Shown piece by piece: positions 1 through 7,904 of a DNA stretch of 46,474 nt (the stretch's first letter is position 1; each line of letters begins with the position of its first letter). A program made the position numbers and the translations under genes. The notes beneath the pieces were generated by a model. It saw only the letters and a program-made list of their open reading frames with translations, was not told the origin of the DNA and made no database searches. This DNA is from Egibacteraceae bacterium (GTDB lineage: Bacteria > Actinomycetota > Nitriliruptoria > Euzebyales > Egibacteraceae), in assembly GCA_040905805.1 (NCBI GenBank), contig JBBDQS010000003.1, positions 17,630 through 64,103 on the forward strand, written 5' to 3'.

Positions 1-136
1 CGGGCGTGTGGCCTGGCCGGACGGCCACTTCCAGGGTGGTCGTGTGGCCCGGCGATTTGCCCGGGCGTCATGCGGGATCCGCTCGGGGCGCGCAGCGGCC
101 GTCCTGCGGGCGTGGGCTTTGGCCCCCCATGTCCGC

Positions 137-889
137 TTACGGGTGCTGGCGCACGCAGAACACGGTGCCCTGCGGATCGGCCAGGGTTGTCCGGGGCGCG
201 TCGCCGTCCCAGCATCGGCGACCCTCGGGCAGGCGGCGCGCGCCGGCGGCCTCCAGGCGCGCGACCTCGTCGGGCAGGTCGCGGTCGGGGCCGGTCACGA
301 CATCGAGGTGGACGCGCGCCGCACTCGCGGTGTGGTCGGGGACCTCGAGCAGCTCGAACCAGGTCGTCGGCTGGCGCGCGTGGCGCAGGGCCGCGTACCC
401 GTCGCTGTAGCGCAGCGCCGGCCAGGCCGTGGCCTTGATCCAGAAGTTGGCGAGCGCGATCGCATCCGAGCAGTCGACCAGGACCGCGGCGATCGGTCCG
501 GCCTCGACGTAGTCCTGGCGCGGATCCAGCACGCACAGCTCGTTGCCGTCGGGGTCGGCCATCACCACCCACGGTGTCGCCTCCTGGCCGATGTCGACCC
601 GGCGGGCGCCGAGAGCCTGCAGCCGTTCCACGGTGGCCCGCTGGTCGGCGAGGGTCGCGGAAGCCAGGTCGAGGTGGAGGCCGTTCTTGGCGGACTTGGG
701 CGTGGTCGCCGCCAGGAAGACCAGCCGTACGGGGCCGCCGTCGCCCCACACGTCGGCGCCTGGCACACCGACGGTGACCGAGCCGGGCTGCTCGTCGAGC
801 ATCGACCAGCCGAGGGCGTCGGCCCAGAACCGCCCCACCCGTCCCGGGTCGGCGGTCTCCACCGTCACCGCATCCAGTCGCGTCGCCAT
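137..889 (-). CDS. VOC family (glyoxalase-like) protein with two tandem domains
   Basis: This 250-residue protein carries two vicinal-oxygen-chelate half-domains. The first (about 5-120) starts L-D-A-V-T-V-E-T-A-D-P and ends W-V-V-M-A-D-P-D-G-N-E-L-C-V-L. The second (about 130-250) ends T-T-L-A-D-P-Q-G-T-V-F-C-V. The D-P-x-G-x-x-F/L-C-V ending is typical of actinobacterial Glyoxalase_6-type proteins, which are often annotated as glyoxalase/bleomycin-resistance-like without a proven substrate. No signal peptide or membrane segment is visible, so it is probably cytoplasmic. It is transcribed away from the FMN oxidase at 981, and the 91-bp gap should hold both promoters. The family call is solid; the substrate is unknown. 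Confidence 0.85.
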   Translation of the reverse strand: MATRLDAVTVETADPGRVGRFWADALGWSMLDEQPGSVTVGVPGADVWGDGGPVRLVFLAATTPKSAKNGLHLDLASATLADQRATVERLQALGARRVDIGQEATPWVVMADPDGNELCVLDPRQDYVEAGPIAAVLVDCSDAIALANFWIKATAWPALRYSDGYAALRHARQPTTWFELLEVPDHTASAARVHLDVVTGPDRDLPDEVARLEAAGARRLPEGRRCWDGDAPRTTLADPQGTVFCVRQHP

Positions 890-980
890 ACGTGGCTGCA
901 GGCTACGCCCTCCGCGCCGACGGCGGGCGGCTCGGTCGCCTCCCCGATGTGCGGGGCGCGGTGGCCTAGGGTGGCGCGCG

Positions 981-2042
981 ATGGATCTCCGCCGGCTCGA
1001 GCAGCAGGCCCGCGAGCGGCTCGCGCCGGCCGCGTACGACTACTACGCGGGCGGAGCCGACGACGAGCTGACCCTGGCCGACAACGTGGCCGCCTGGCGC
1101 CGCCTGCGCTTGCGGTACCGCGTCCTGCGCGGCGTCGGTGCGGTGTCGACCGCCACGACCGTCCTGGGCACGCGGGTCGCCGCCCCGGTGCTCGTCGCAC
1201 CGACGGCCTACCAGCGGCTGGCCGACGACGCCGGCGAAGCCGCCACGGCGCGGGGGGCGCGTACCGCCGGCACGGTCATGGTCGCCTCGACGCTGGCGAC
1301 CGTGTCGCTGGAGGACGTGGCCGCCGCGGCCCCGGACGCGCCGCGCTGGTTCCAGGTCTACGTGCGCCGCGACCGCGGTCAGACCGCCGAGCTGGTCGCC
1401 CGCGCGGTCGCCGCGGGCTACCGCGCCCTGGTGCTGACCGTGGACCTGCCCGTGCTGGGGTTCCGCCGGCGCGACGAGCACCACCGCTTCTCCCTGCCGG
1501 TCGGCATGGAGATGGCCAACGTGGGCGCGTCCGTCCCGCAGGTGGCGGGCTCGGGGCTGCACGCCTACGCAGCCGGGGAGATCGACCCGTCGCTGACGTT
1601 CGACGACCTCGAGTGGCTGCGGTCGCTGTCGGACCTGCCGCTGGTGGTCAAAGGGGTGGTGCGCGGCGACGACGCCGCGGCGTGCGTCGCCGCGGGCGCG
1701 GCCGGCATCGCCGTGTCCAACCACGGGGGCCGCCAGCTGGACTCGGCGATCGCCACCGCCGACGCGCTGCCCGAGGTCGTCGCGGCGGCCGGCGACGCGG
1801 CGGAGGTCTACGTCGACGGGGGCGTGCGCGGGGGCACCGACGTCGTCAAGGCGCTCGCGCTCGGGGCCCGGGCGGTCATGGTCGGCCGTCCGGTGCTGTG
1901 GGGCCTGGCCACCGGTGGGGAGCAGGGGGTGGTGGCGGTGCTCGATGGGTTCGCCGAGGAGACGGCCCGGGCGTTCGCGCTGTGCGGTGCCACCACCGTG
2001 GAGCAGGTGACCGGCGACCTGCTCGCCGACCCGCCCCGCTGA
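981..2042 (+). CDS. FMN-dependent alpha-hydroxy-acid oxidase/dehydrogenase (LldD/glycolate oxidase family)
   Basis: The 353-residue TIM-barrel flavoprotein should oxidise a 2-hydroxy acid such as lactate, glycolate or mandelate to the 2-oxo acid. Visible marks are the N-terminal Y-D-Y-Y-A-G-G-A-D-D-E block, the FMN-binding lysine in L-V-V-K-G-V (about 220), the catalytic S-N-H-G-G-R-Q-L-D block (about 246-254) with its His and Arg, and the phosphate-binding D-G-G-V-R-G-G-T-D-V-V-K-A-L-A-L-G-A near the C terminus. The ATG at 981 places the Y-Y-A-G-G motif about 24 residues in, as usual for the family, so longer upstream in-frame starts are rejected. It converges on the subtilisin gene with only 11 bp between stops. 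The substrate cannot be read from sequence. Confidence 0.9.
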   Translation: MDLRRLEQQARERLAPAAYDYYAGGADDELTLADNVAAWRRLRLRYRVLRGVGAVSTATTVLGTRVAAPVLVAPTAYQRLADDAGEAATARGARTAGTVMVASTLATVSLEDVAAAAPDAPRWFQVYVRRDRGQTAELVARAVAAGYRALVLTVDLPVLGFRRRDEHHRFSLPVGMEMANVGASVPQVAGSGLHAYAAGEIDPSLTFDDLEWLRSLSDLPLVVKGVVRGDDAAACVAAGAAGIAVSNHGGRQLDSAIATADALPEVVAAAGDAAEVYVDGGVRGGTDVVKALALGARAVMVGRPVLWGLATGGEQGVVAVLDGFAEETARAFALCGATTVEQVTGDLLADPPR

Positions 2043-2053
2043 CGCGGCCGGCG

Positions 2054-3901
2054 CTACTGGCTCGCGAACCGCTCCATGGTGCGGGTGACGAACGTGGCCA
2101 TCTGGTCGCGGCGAACCCCCTGGCGGGGGGCGTAGCGCAGGGTGGTGACCCCGTTGGCCAAACCGGCCACGGCGGCCTTGTTGATGTTGGACTCATGGGC
2201 GTTGCCGGCGATGTCGCCGAACTGGCGGCTGGCCGCCGGCAGCGAGGCACGGCTGACCTGACCCTGGGCGTAGTCGTGCGAGCGGACCAGGAAGGACGCC
2301 ATCTGGTCGCGGGTCACGACCTCGTTCGGGGCGTACGCACCGTTGTGGCCCTCCACGATGCTCACGCTGGCGAGGCTGTTGATCGCCGTGCGGTGGACGT
2401 TGTGCGCGGACACGTCGCTGAACCGGTGCCCGCTGAAGGTGGGCAGCTCCACGCCCGAGCGGGTGAGCATCCGCGCGATGAACGAGGCCATCTGCCCTCG
2501 GGTCACCTGGCCCGCCGGGGCGTACGTGGTGGCGGTTGCGCCCTGGGTGACCTGGAACCAGTACACGCAGTCGATGGCCGGGCCGTGGCTGTTGCTGCCG
2601 ACGTCGCGGAACCCGGAGCTGGGCGTGCGCGGGGCGTCGCACGGGCCCTGGCCGGCGGGGGAGCGGCTCAGGGCCGCGACGGGGTCGACCAGGCCGTCCC
2701 CCGAGGTGCGGTCACGCCCGCCCGGCGACAGGTCGGTCGCGGTGGCGCGCAGGTGCGCGGCCACGCCAGTGGGCGACAGGGACGGGTGGCGGCGGCGCAC
2801 CAGTGCGGCCGCCGCGGCCACGTGGGGGGTCGCCATGGAGGTGCCGCTGTCCATGCTGTACAGGGCTGGGGCGCTGACCGGCCGGGTCGAGAGGATGTCC
2901 ACCCCCGGGGCGACGAGGTCGATCCAGGTGCCCTGCCCGCTGAAGGAGGCGACCGTGTCGTCGCGGTCGGTCGCGCCGACCGCCAGCGTCCACGGGTCGA
3001 CGGCCGGATGGATGTCGGGGCTGTAGCGCCCGTGGTTACCGGCGGCGGCCACGACCAGCGCTCCGTGTCGGGTCGCGTAGGCCACGGCGAACTCGACGAG
3101 CTGGGACGGCTCGATGGACCCGAGGCTCAGGTTGATGACGTCCGCACCGTGGTCGGCGGCGAACATGATGCCCTCGGCGACATCGCTGGAGTCCCCGAAC
3201 CCGGCGGGATCCAGCACCCGCACCGGCATGATCGAGGCCCCGCGGGCCAGGCCCGCGATGCCGATGTCGTTGCCGACGAGCGCCGCGACGACCCCCGCGA
3301 CGTGCGTGCCGTGCCCGCGGCAGGTCCCCGAGCAGGGGGTCAGCGGGTCGACCTTGCCAAGCGTGCCCACGTCCAGCGCGTCGAAGCCGTCGATGACGAG
3401 ATCCTGGAGGTCGGGGTGATCGGCGTCCACGCCACTGTCCACGATCGCGACGACCTGCCCGTCGGCGTGGGTGGACGTCCAGGCCGTCTCGGCCTGCAGG
3501 CGGTCGAGGGCCCACTGCTCGGCGCGCTCGGGGTCAACGGCCTGGGTCTGGACGATCTCTTCCGCCTGCGCCGGCGCCGCCGGCTCCTCCAGGGAGTGGA
3601 CCCGGACGTCGATCTCGGCGGTCACCACGTCGTCGCGGGTGCGCAGCTCCGCCACCAGCGTCTGCGCCTGCTCGGGCGACGCCGCGGTGTGGCGCTGGAC
3701 GGCGGGACCGTCAGGGGTCTCGACGATGGCGGCAACCGCGACCGGCCGGTCGTTGGGTGCGGTCTCCAGGGCCCCGGCGGGCAGCACGGCCACCGCCAGC
3801 GTCAAGGCGATCACCAGCGCGGCGAGCAAGAACAGGCGCGAAGAGGCACACGACACGAGCGGTTTCCCAGCAGTCGGGGCTCGCCAGGGCACGAGCGACA
3901 C
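2054..3901 (-). CDS. Secreted S8 (subtilisin-like) serine protease with C-terminal SLH-like repeats
   Basis: The predicted 615-residue protein starts at GTG. A hydrophobic segment at about 23-43 acts as signal peptide or anchor. A propeptide-like region (about 50-120) precedes the peptidase S8 domain, whose catalytic triad reads as Asp155 (I-V-D-S-G-V-D), His197 (G-H-G-T-H) and Ser355 (G-T-S-M-A-T-P-H), with oxyanion Asn289 (A-A-G-N-H-G). The C-terminal part (about 425-615) has three SLH-like repeats, each with a R-G/D-Q-M-A-S/T-F core, of the kind that attach proteins to the cell surface. The protein at 23878-24996 carries the same repeat type, so the two probably share a surface-anchoring mode. 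The substrate is unknown. The GTG could be replaced by an internal start, but the signal segment argues for one near here. Confidence 0.9.
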   Translation of the reverse strand: MSLVPWRAPTAGKPLVSCASSRLFLLAALVIALTLAVAVLPAGALETAPNDRPVAVAAIVETPDGPAVQRHTAASPEQAQTLVAELRTRDDVVTAEIDVRVHSLEEPAAPAQAEEIVQTQAVDPERAEQWALDRLQAETAWTSTHADGQVVAIVDSGVDADHPDLQDLVIDGFDALDVGTLGKVDPLTPCSGTCRGHGTHVAGVVAALVGNDIGIAGLARGASIMPVRVLDPAGFGDSSDVAEGIMFAADHGADVINLSLGSIEPSQLVEFAVAYATRHGALVVAAAGNHGRYSPDIHPAVDPWTLAVGATDRDDTVASFSGQGTWIDLVAPGVDILSTRPVSAPALYSMDSGTSMATPHVAAAAALVRRRHPSLSPTGVAAHLRATATDLSPGGRDRTSGDGLVDPVAALSRSPAGQGPCDAPRTPSSGFRDVGSNSHGPAIDCVYWFQVTQGATATTYAPAGQVTRGQMASFIARMLTRSGVELPTFSGHRFSDVSAHNVHRTAINSLASVSIVEGHNGAYAPNEVVTRDQMASFLVRSHDYAQGQVSRASLPAASRQFGDIAGNAHESNINKAAVAGLANGVTTLRYAPRQGVRRDQMATFVTRTMERFASQ

Positions 3902-3984
3902 GCCCCCACTGTACGGTCGGTAACCGGGCCGTTCACGGCCGGCCGGACGGGTGCGCCCGAACCAATCCGTCCCGACCCGGCAGC

Positions 3985-5655
3985 TCAGCCGGTGACGGCG
4001 CCACGTTCGGCGCCCGACACCAGCTTGGCGTACTTGGCGAGCACGCCGGTGGGATAGCGCGGTTCGGGGTGCTTGAGGCCGGCCCGGCGCCGTGCCAGCT
4101 CGTCGTCGTCGACGTGCAGGTCCAGACGGCGGCTGGGCACGTCAAGGCTGACGCGGTCACCGTCGGCGACCAGCGCGATCGGCCCGCCGTCGACCGCCTC
4201 GGGAGCGACATGGCCGACGCACAGGCCATGCGTGGCACCGGAGAAGCGCCCGTCGGTCAGCAGCGCCACGTCCGCACCCCGGCCCACCCCCTTGACCGCC
4301 GCGGTGACGGCCAGCATCTCGCGCATGCCGGGGCCGCCCTTGGGCCCCTCGTAGCGGATGACGATCACGTCGCCTGGTTGTGCCTTGCGGGCGAGCACCC
4401 AGGCCATCGCGTCGGCCTCGCCGTCGAAGACCCGCGCGGTGCCCTCGAACCGGTCGGTGTCGAGGCCCGCCACCTTCACCACGGCCCCGGCCGGCGCCAG
4501 CGAGCCGTGCAGCACGGCCAGACCGCCGTCGGCGTGGATGGGGCGGTCGACGGGGCGGATGACCTCCCCGTCGGGGGCGGGCACGTCACCCAGGGCATCC
4601 AGGTTCTCGGCCATCGTCGCGCCGGTGACCGTGAGCTGATCGCCGTGCAGCAGCCCCGCGTCAAGCAGGGCGCGCATGACCGTCGGGACCCCCCCTGCCC
4701 GGTCGATGTCGCTCATCAGGAACCGGCCGTGGGGCCGGGAGTCCACAATGTGCGGGACCCGCCGGCCGATGCGGTCGAAGTCCTCCAGGGAGAAGTCGAC
4801 GCGGGCCTCGGCCGCGATGGCCAGCAGGTGCAGCACGGCGTTGGTGGAGCCCCCGATGGCCATGACCACGGCCACGGCGTTCTCCAGCGACTGCTTGGTG
4901 ATGATCCGCCGGGGGCGCAGGTCGGCTTCGAGCAGGCCGATCACGGCCTCGCCGGAGCGGGTCGCGAGCTCGGCGCGCCGGGGGTCGATCGCGGGCGGCG
5001 ACGCCGAGCCGGGCAGGCTCATCCCGAGCGCCTCGATGGCGGCGGCCATGGTGTTGGCGGTGTACATGCCCCCGCAGGACCCTTCGGTGGGGCAGGCCCG
5101 GGACTCGATCTCGTGCAGCTCGTCATCGTCGATGGTGCCGGCCGCACGGGCACCGACGGCCTCGAACACGTCCTTGATGTCGATGTCGCGGCCCTGGTAG
5201 CGCCCCGGCATGATCGTGCCGCCGTAGCAGAACACGGCCGGCAGATCCAGGCGTGCGGCGGCCATCACCATGCCCGGCAGGGACTTGTCGCAGCCCGCGA
5301 AGGTGACCATGGCGTCGAAGCGCTCGGCGTGCATCACCGTCTCGACCGAGTCGGCGATGACCTCCCGGGAGACCAGCGACGCGCGCATGCCCTCGTGGCC
5401 CATCGAGATGCCGTCGGACACGGCGATGGTGGTGAACTCGATGGGGAAGCCCCCCGCGGCGCGCACGCCGTCCTTTGCCAGACCGGCCAGCCGTGCCAGC
5501 GGCAAATTGCAGGGCGTGACCTCGTTCCACGACGACACCACGCCGACCTGCGCCTTGTCGAAGTCGTCCTCGGTCATGCCGACCGCCCGGAGCATCGCCC
5601 GGGCCGGTGCGCGCTGGAAGCCGTCGGTGACGTCGGTGCTGCGGGGTCTCTTCAT
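3985..5655 (-). CDS. ilvD: Dihydroxy-acid dehydratase
   Basis: The 556-residue IlvD/Edd-family Fe-S enzyme converts 2,3-dihydroxy-isovalerate or -methylvalerate to the 2-keto acids in valine, leucine and isoleucine synthesis. The cluster cysteines are seen in [10 protein letters not shown] (about 120) and [12 protein letters not shown] (about 190). Other family marks are [12 protein letters not shown] and [10 protein letters not shown] near the C terminus. The ATG at 5655 overlaps the stop of the upstream selU-like gene as ATGA, so the two are probably translationally coupled. A longer open frame extends upstream but has no family sequence. Length matches the usual 550-560 residues. Confidence 0.96.
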   Translation of the reverse strand: MKRPRSTDVTDGFQRAPARAMLRAVGMTEDDFDKAQVGVVSSWNEVTPCNLPLARLAGLAKDGVRAAGGFPIEFTTIAVSDGISMGHEGMRASLVSREVIADSVETVMHAERFDAMVTFAGCDKSLPGMVMAAARLDLPAVFCYGGTIMPGRYQGRDIDIKDVFEAVGARAAGTIDDDELHEIESRACPTEGSCGGMYTANTMAAAIEALGMSLPGSASPPAIDPRRAELATRSGEAVIGLLEADLRPRRIITKQSLENAVAVVMAIGGSTNAVLHLLAIAAEARVDFSLEDFDRIGRRVPHIVDSRPHGRFLMSDIDRAGGVPTVMRALLDAGLLHGDQLTVTGATMAENLDALGDVPAPDGEVIRPVDRPIHADGGLAVLHGSLAPAGAVVKVAGLDTDRFEGTARVFDGEADAMAWVLARKAQPGDVIVIRYEGPKGGPGMREMLAVTAAVKGVGRGADVALLTDGRFSGATHGLCVGHVAPEAVDGGPIALVADGDRVSLDVPSRRLDLHVDDDELARRRAGLKHPEPRYPTGVLAKYAKLVSGAERGAVTG

Positions 5656-6221
5656 CTGGGCATTGAACCAAACTCGGTGAGCGCGTCGAGCACGGTGTCG
5701 ACGGGTGGCGTGTCGGCGACGGTGTCGCCGCGCCACGCGAACGCCACGGTGCCCTCCGGGCGGATGAGGTGGGTGGCGCTGAGCATCAGCTGCGCCTGGC
5801 CGGGCCGCCCTTGACGGACCCCGCGGGCGAGCGCCCGCACGCTGCGGGCAATCACGGTCGGGCGGGCAAGCCCCACGAGGGAGGTGCGTCCGGCCTCGAC
5901 GGCGCGGTAGGAGGCGCGCGTGTCGTCGACCAGCAGCGGGAAGGCGATGTCGGTGGTGGCCTTGAAGTCGCGGGCGTAGGCGGGATCGCCGGTGCCCACC
6001 GCGGCGATGCCGACGCCGGCGCGCGTGATGTCGTCCTGGACGGCGCGCAACTGCGCGACCTGCTCGCGGCAGAACAGTCAGCCGAAGTGGCGCAGGTGCA
6101 CGAGCAGCAGCGGCTGCACGGCCCACAGCGAGCCCAGCTCGACGGTGCCGCCGTCGGCTTCGGGCAGCACCATCGGGGCCAGGCGGGCGGCGAGGTCGGG
6201 GGCGGGGGTCACGGCAGGCAT
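5652..6221 (-). CDS. Putative selenoprotein: AhpC/TSA (PRXL2/SelU-type) peroxiredoxin-like protein with in-frame TGA
   Basis: Read from ATG 6221, the frame encodes 189 residues if the TGA at 6080-6078 is decoded as selenocysteine (residue 48). Upstream of the TGA are [14 protein letters not shown] and V-H-L-R-H-F-G. Downstream are [11 protein letters not shown], then I-A-A-V-G-T-G-D-P and F-P-L-L-V-D-D. This is the PRXL2/SelU layout in which R-H-F-G-C-x-F-C-R-E-Q is normal, so the TGA replaces exactly the first active-site cysteine and gives a U-x-x-C motif. A SECIS-like hairpin follows (6042-6060). The gene ends in an ordinary TGA overlapping the ilvD ATG. Standard gene callers would start at an internal Met (6050) and lose the active site. 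The alternative is a nonsense mutation (TGC to TGA) and a pseudogene. No selA, selB, selC or selD lies in this window. Confidence 0.75.
6042..6060 (-). promoter_or_regulatory. Candidate bacterial SECIS element in the selU-like reading frame
   Basis: On the minus strand, 17 nt after the TGA, the sequence folds as GG - bulged U - CGCGC - loop AGUU - GCGCG - CC. That is seven base pairs with one bulged U on the 5' side and GU in a four-base apical loop, which begins 26 nt after the TGA. The E. coli fdhF SECIS has the same parts (GG/CC, bulged U, short helix, GU-containing loop), which SelB binds. The loop distance lies within the known bacterial range of about 16-37 nt. Stems form easily in GC-rich DNA, so the fold alone is not proof. 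A competing hairpin can form nearer the TGA (6051-6072). Confidence 0.6.
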
Positions 6222-6309
6222 AGGCCCATACTGCCTCGCTGGCCCGCTGGCCCGCTGGCCTGCTGGGACAAGCGGCCGACGGGGCCGGCGCCCCCCGGCG
6301 GCCGACCGG

Positions 6310-6352
6310 GTGAGGGGTCTGGCGCACTGCTGCGGTGCGCCAGACCCCTCAC
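6310..6352. terminator. Perfect 17-bp inverted repeat, probably a terminator hairpin
   Basis: The arms GTGAGGGGTCTGGCGCA (6310-6326) and its exact complement (6336-6352) enclose a 9-nt loop. No T-tract is obvious, but strong GC hairpins without U-tails commonly serve as terminators in Actinobacteria. It lies between the start of the selU-like gene and the LuxR-type remnant, so it could end minus-strand transcripts coming from the Uma2 gene. Another possibility is a regulatory hairpin or a remnant end of a small mobile element. Confidence 0.55.
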
Positions 6353-6354
6353 TG

Positions 6355-6591
6355 ATGGTCCGCGATGGGTCAGTCCTCCCGGGATCGCAGCGAGGCCAGG
6401 ATCGCCACGCCCACCGCGAGCGCGAGGTCCTGCGCCTGATCGCCCGCGGCTACGCCTACAAGCAGGTGGCGTCGCGGCTGCACCTGTCCGTCAAGACCGT
6501 CGAGACCCACGTCTCGGCGGTGCTGCGCAAGCTCCAGCTGTCCAGCCGCTACGAGCTCACCCGCGGGGCGAGCGACCGGCGGCTGATCTGA
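6355..6591 (+). pseudogene. LuxR/GerE-type HTH remnant of a response regulator
   Basis: About 60 residues form a good LuxR-family DNA-binding domain: R-E-R-E-V-L-R-L-I-A-R-G, then K-Q-V-A-S-R-L-H-L-S-V-K-T-V-E-T-H-V-S-A-V-L-R, and the actinobacterial ending L-Q-L-S-S-R-Y-E-L-T-R. Only about 19 unrelated residues precede it from the first in-frame ATG (6355), so the receiver domain normally found at the N terminus is missing. It is most likely a truncated gene. A small free-standing GerE-like protein (78 residues) cannot be excluded. The ATG falls just after the 17-bp inverted repeat, and its last codons form one copy of the 25-bp repeat that flanks the Uma2 gene. Confidence 0.7.
6566..6590 (+). 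repeat. Left copy of a 25-bp direct repeat flanking the Uma2 gene
   Basis: This copy and the one at 7439-7463 match at 24 of 25 positions. The shared core GCGACCGGCGGCTGATCTG is identical over 19 bp. This copy is the 3' end of the LuxR-type remnant and encodes A-S-D-R-R-L-I before the stop codon. Confidence 0.8.
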
Positions 6592-6665
6592 GCGCGAGGA
6601 CTACCTGGAGGGCCGCGCCCCGCCGTGAGCCCCGAGCCGTCCGCAGCATGCGCAGCTGGCGCGGC

Positions 6666-7382
6666 TCACCCGTCCGGGTCGATGCCAGCGCCGCGCAGGA
6701 GCGCCTCCAGCCGCTTGGCGCGGGCGGCCTGCCCGTCAGCGCGGGCGGCTTCTCGGTCGGCGCGCTCCCCCTTGGTGCGGGCAAGGCGGAACGCCTCGGC
6801 GGTCGTGGGCCAGCGCCGGTCGTCGGCGATGACCTGCAGTTCCTCACCGCCGGCCATGCTGACACCGAGCGAGTCGATGACGACGAGCTGGTCCTCGGTC
6901 GAGGTGGACGCGACCGACCGGAAGCGCTCATCGACGCCGCGCAGGTGCTCGACGCGCACACCCCCCACGGCGAAGGGGTCCACGATGACGACCTCATCCA
7001 CCCCGTAGGCCCGCGCCCTGGCGAGCCGACGCCGGTCGTCCGCGTCGGTGTCATCGTCGGACCACACCTCGATGAGCACCGCGGGTGCGACACCGGCCTC
7101 CTGCCACGCCTTGTCGCTCTTGCGCGGCCCGGGCGGCCGGCCGAACACGACCATCACATCGGGTTCGAGCCGCACGCGCGTGTCGCCCCGATCCGGAAAC
7201 CAGGCGAGCCGGGAGAACACCGCGACGTCGGCGCGATCGGTGAAGCGCTCGACCAGCCCCGCCGCGAGCAGGTCAACCAGCACGCGGTGGAGGTCGTGCT
7301 CGGGCACGGACTCCTCCTCGGGGGCGAGCAGCGCGACGTCGTCGAGATCCATCGGTGACGGCATGCCCGGCACGCTAGCCAT
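6666..7382 (-). CDS. Uma2 family (DUF820) putative endonuclease with C-terminal coiled coil
   Basis: The 238-residue protein has the Uma2 restriction-endonuclease-like core: R-L-E-P-D-V-M-V-V, then A-V-L-I-E-V-W-S-D-D-D-T, then Y-G-V-D-E-V-V-I-V-D-P-F. In typical family members the second and third blocks read lvvEVlSpst and Y...gVpEYWlvDP, with a lysine between them that is not evident here. Residues about 200-230 are rich in Arg, Ala and Glu (R-A-D-R-E-A-A-R-A-D-G) and probably form a helix or coiled coil, as is common at Uma2 C termini. The role of the family is poorly known. Near-identical 25-bp repeats flank the gene, suggesting arrival or duplication as a unit. Confidence 0.85.
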   Translation of the reverse strand: MASVPGMPSPMDLDDVALLAPEEESVPEHDLHRVLVDLLAAGLVERFTDRADVAVFSRLAWFPDRGDTRVRLEPDVMVVFGRPPGPRKSDKAWQEAGVAPAVLIEVWSDDDTDADDRRRLARARAYGVDEVVIVDPFAVGGVRVEHLRGVDERFRSVASTSTEDQLVVIDSLGVSMAGGEELQVIADDRRWPTTAEAFRLARTKGERADREAARADGQAARAKRLEALLRGAGIDPDG

Positions 7383-7438
7383 ATCCGGTCACCTCCGGTC
7401 CGATGGGTGCTGTTCGCCTGTGGATGAGCCTACGCTCT

Positions 7439-7463
7439 GGGCGTGCGACCGGCGGCTGATCTG
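7439..7463 (+). repeat. Right copy of the 25-bp direct repeat flanking the Uma2 gene
   Basis: This copy differs from 6566-6590 at one base. In one frame it reads L-W-A-C-D-R-R-L-I, which resembles the usual C terminus of LuxR-type response regulators (L-T-R-W-A-x-D-R-R-L-V). It may be a second remnant of the same kind of gene end. It lies in the Uma2/S4-protein gap. Confidence 0.75.
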
Positions 7464-7520
7464 CGCACCGTCGCCGCCGCCACGGTCGGGCGTTCGGCAG
7501 CGAGCCGCTGCCGTGGAACC

Positions 7521-7904
7521 ATGGGGGTCGTGCAATCCACACGGGTCGACCGCTGGCTGTGGGCCGTGCGCCTGTTCAAGACGCGGGCGGCGGCCAACGA
7601 GGCCTGCCGCGGCGGGCACGTGCGCGTCGGCGACGCGCGGGCCAAGCCGTCCACGCCGGTGGCGGTGGGCGACACCATCCGGGTGCGCGTCGGCGACCGC
7701 GAGCGCATCGTGGAGGTCGCGCGGCTCCTCGACAAGCGGGTGGGCGCAACGGTTGCCGCCGAGTGCCTGGTCGACCACAGCCCGCCACCGCCGCCCCAGG
7801 ACCCCCTGGCGGGGCAGGTGCCCGTGCGCGACCGGGGCGCCGGGCGCCCCAGCAAGCGCGAGCGCCGCCAGCTCGAGCGCGCGCGCGGGCGGCAGAAGCG
7901 GTGA
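7521..7904 (+). CDS. S4-domain RNA-binding protein (Hsp15-like)
   Basis: The 127-residue protein has an S4 alpha-L motif at its N terminus: R-V-D-R-W-L-W-A-V-R-L-F-K-T-R, then G-H-V-R-V-G-D and the beta strand V-G-D-T-I-R-V-R-V-G. A basic tail follows (R-E-R-R-Q-L-E-R-A-R-G-R-Q-K-R). This is the HslR/Hsp15 layout; Hsp15 of E. coli binds stalled 50S subunits carrying nascent tRNA. The ATG at 7521 puts the S4 motif at residue 8. An in-frame GTG at 7443 adds residues without family sequence. Its stop overlaps the GTG start of the helicase gene (GTGA), so the two form an operon. Confidence 0.88.
   Translation: MGVVQSTRVDRWLWAVRLFKTRAAANEACRGGHVRVGDARAKPSTPVAVGDTIRVRVGDRERIVEVARLLDKRVGATVAAECLVDHSPPPPPQDPLAGQVPVRDRGAGRPSKRERRQLERARGRQKR

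Noticed and set aside
8-4057. Very long open frame of 1349 codons on the plus strand
   Set aside because: It is low-complexity Arg/Gly/Ala/Val sequence antisense to or out of frame with the VOC, oxidase and subtilisin genes, a known effect of very GC-rich DNA.
5652-6050. Treating the 132-codon frame from the internal Met as the complete peroxiredoxin-like gene
   Set aside because: It would lack the whole active site and the N-terminal half of the fold, while coding sequence with family motifs continues upstream of the TGA.
6051-6072. Alternative hairpin nearer the TGA (CTGC, bulged C, GCGA, loop GCAGG, TCGC, GCAG)
   Set aside because: Its loop starts only 15 nt after the TGA, short for a bacterial SECIS, and it lacks the bulged U and GU loop found in the hairpin at 6042-6060. 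It was kept only as a competitor fold.
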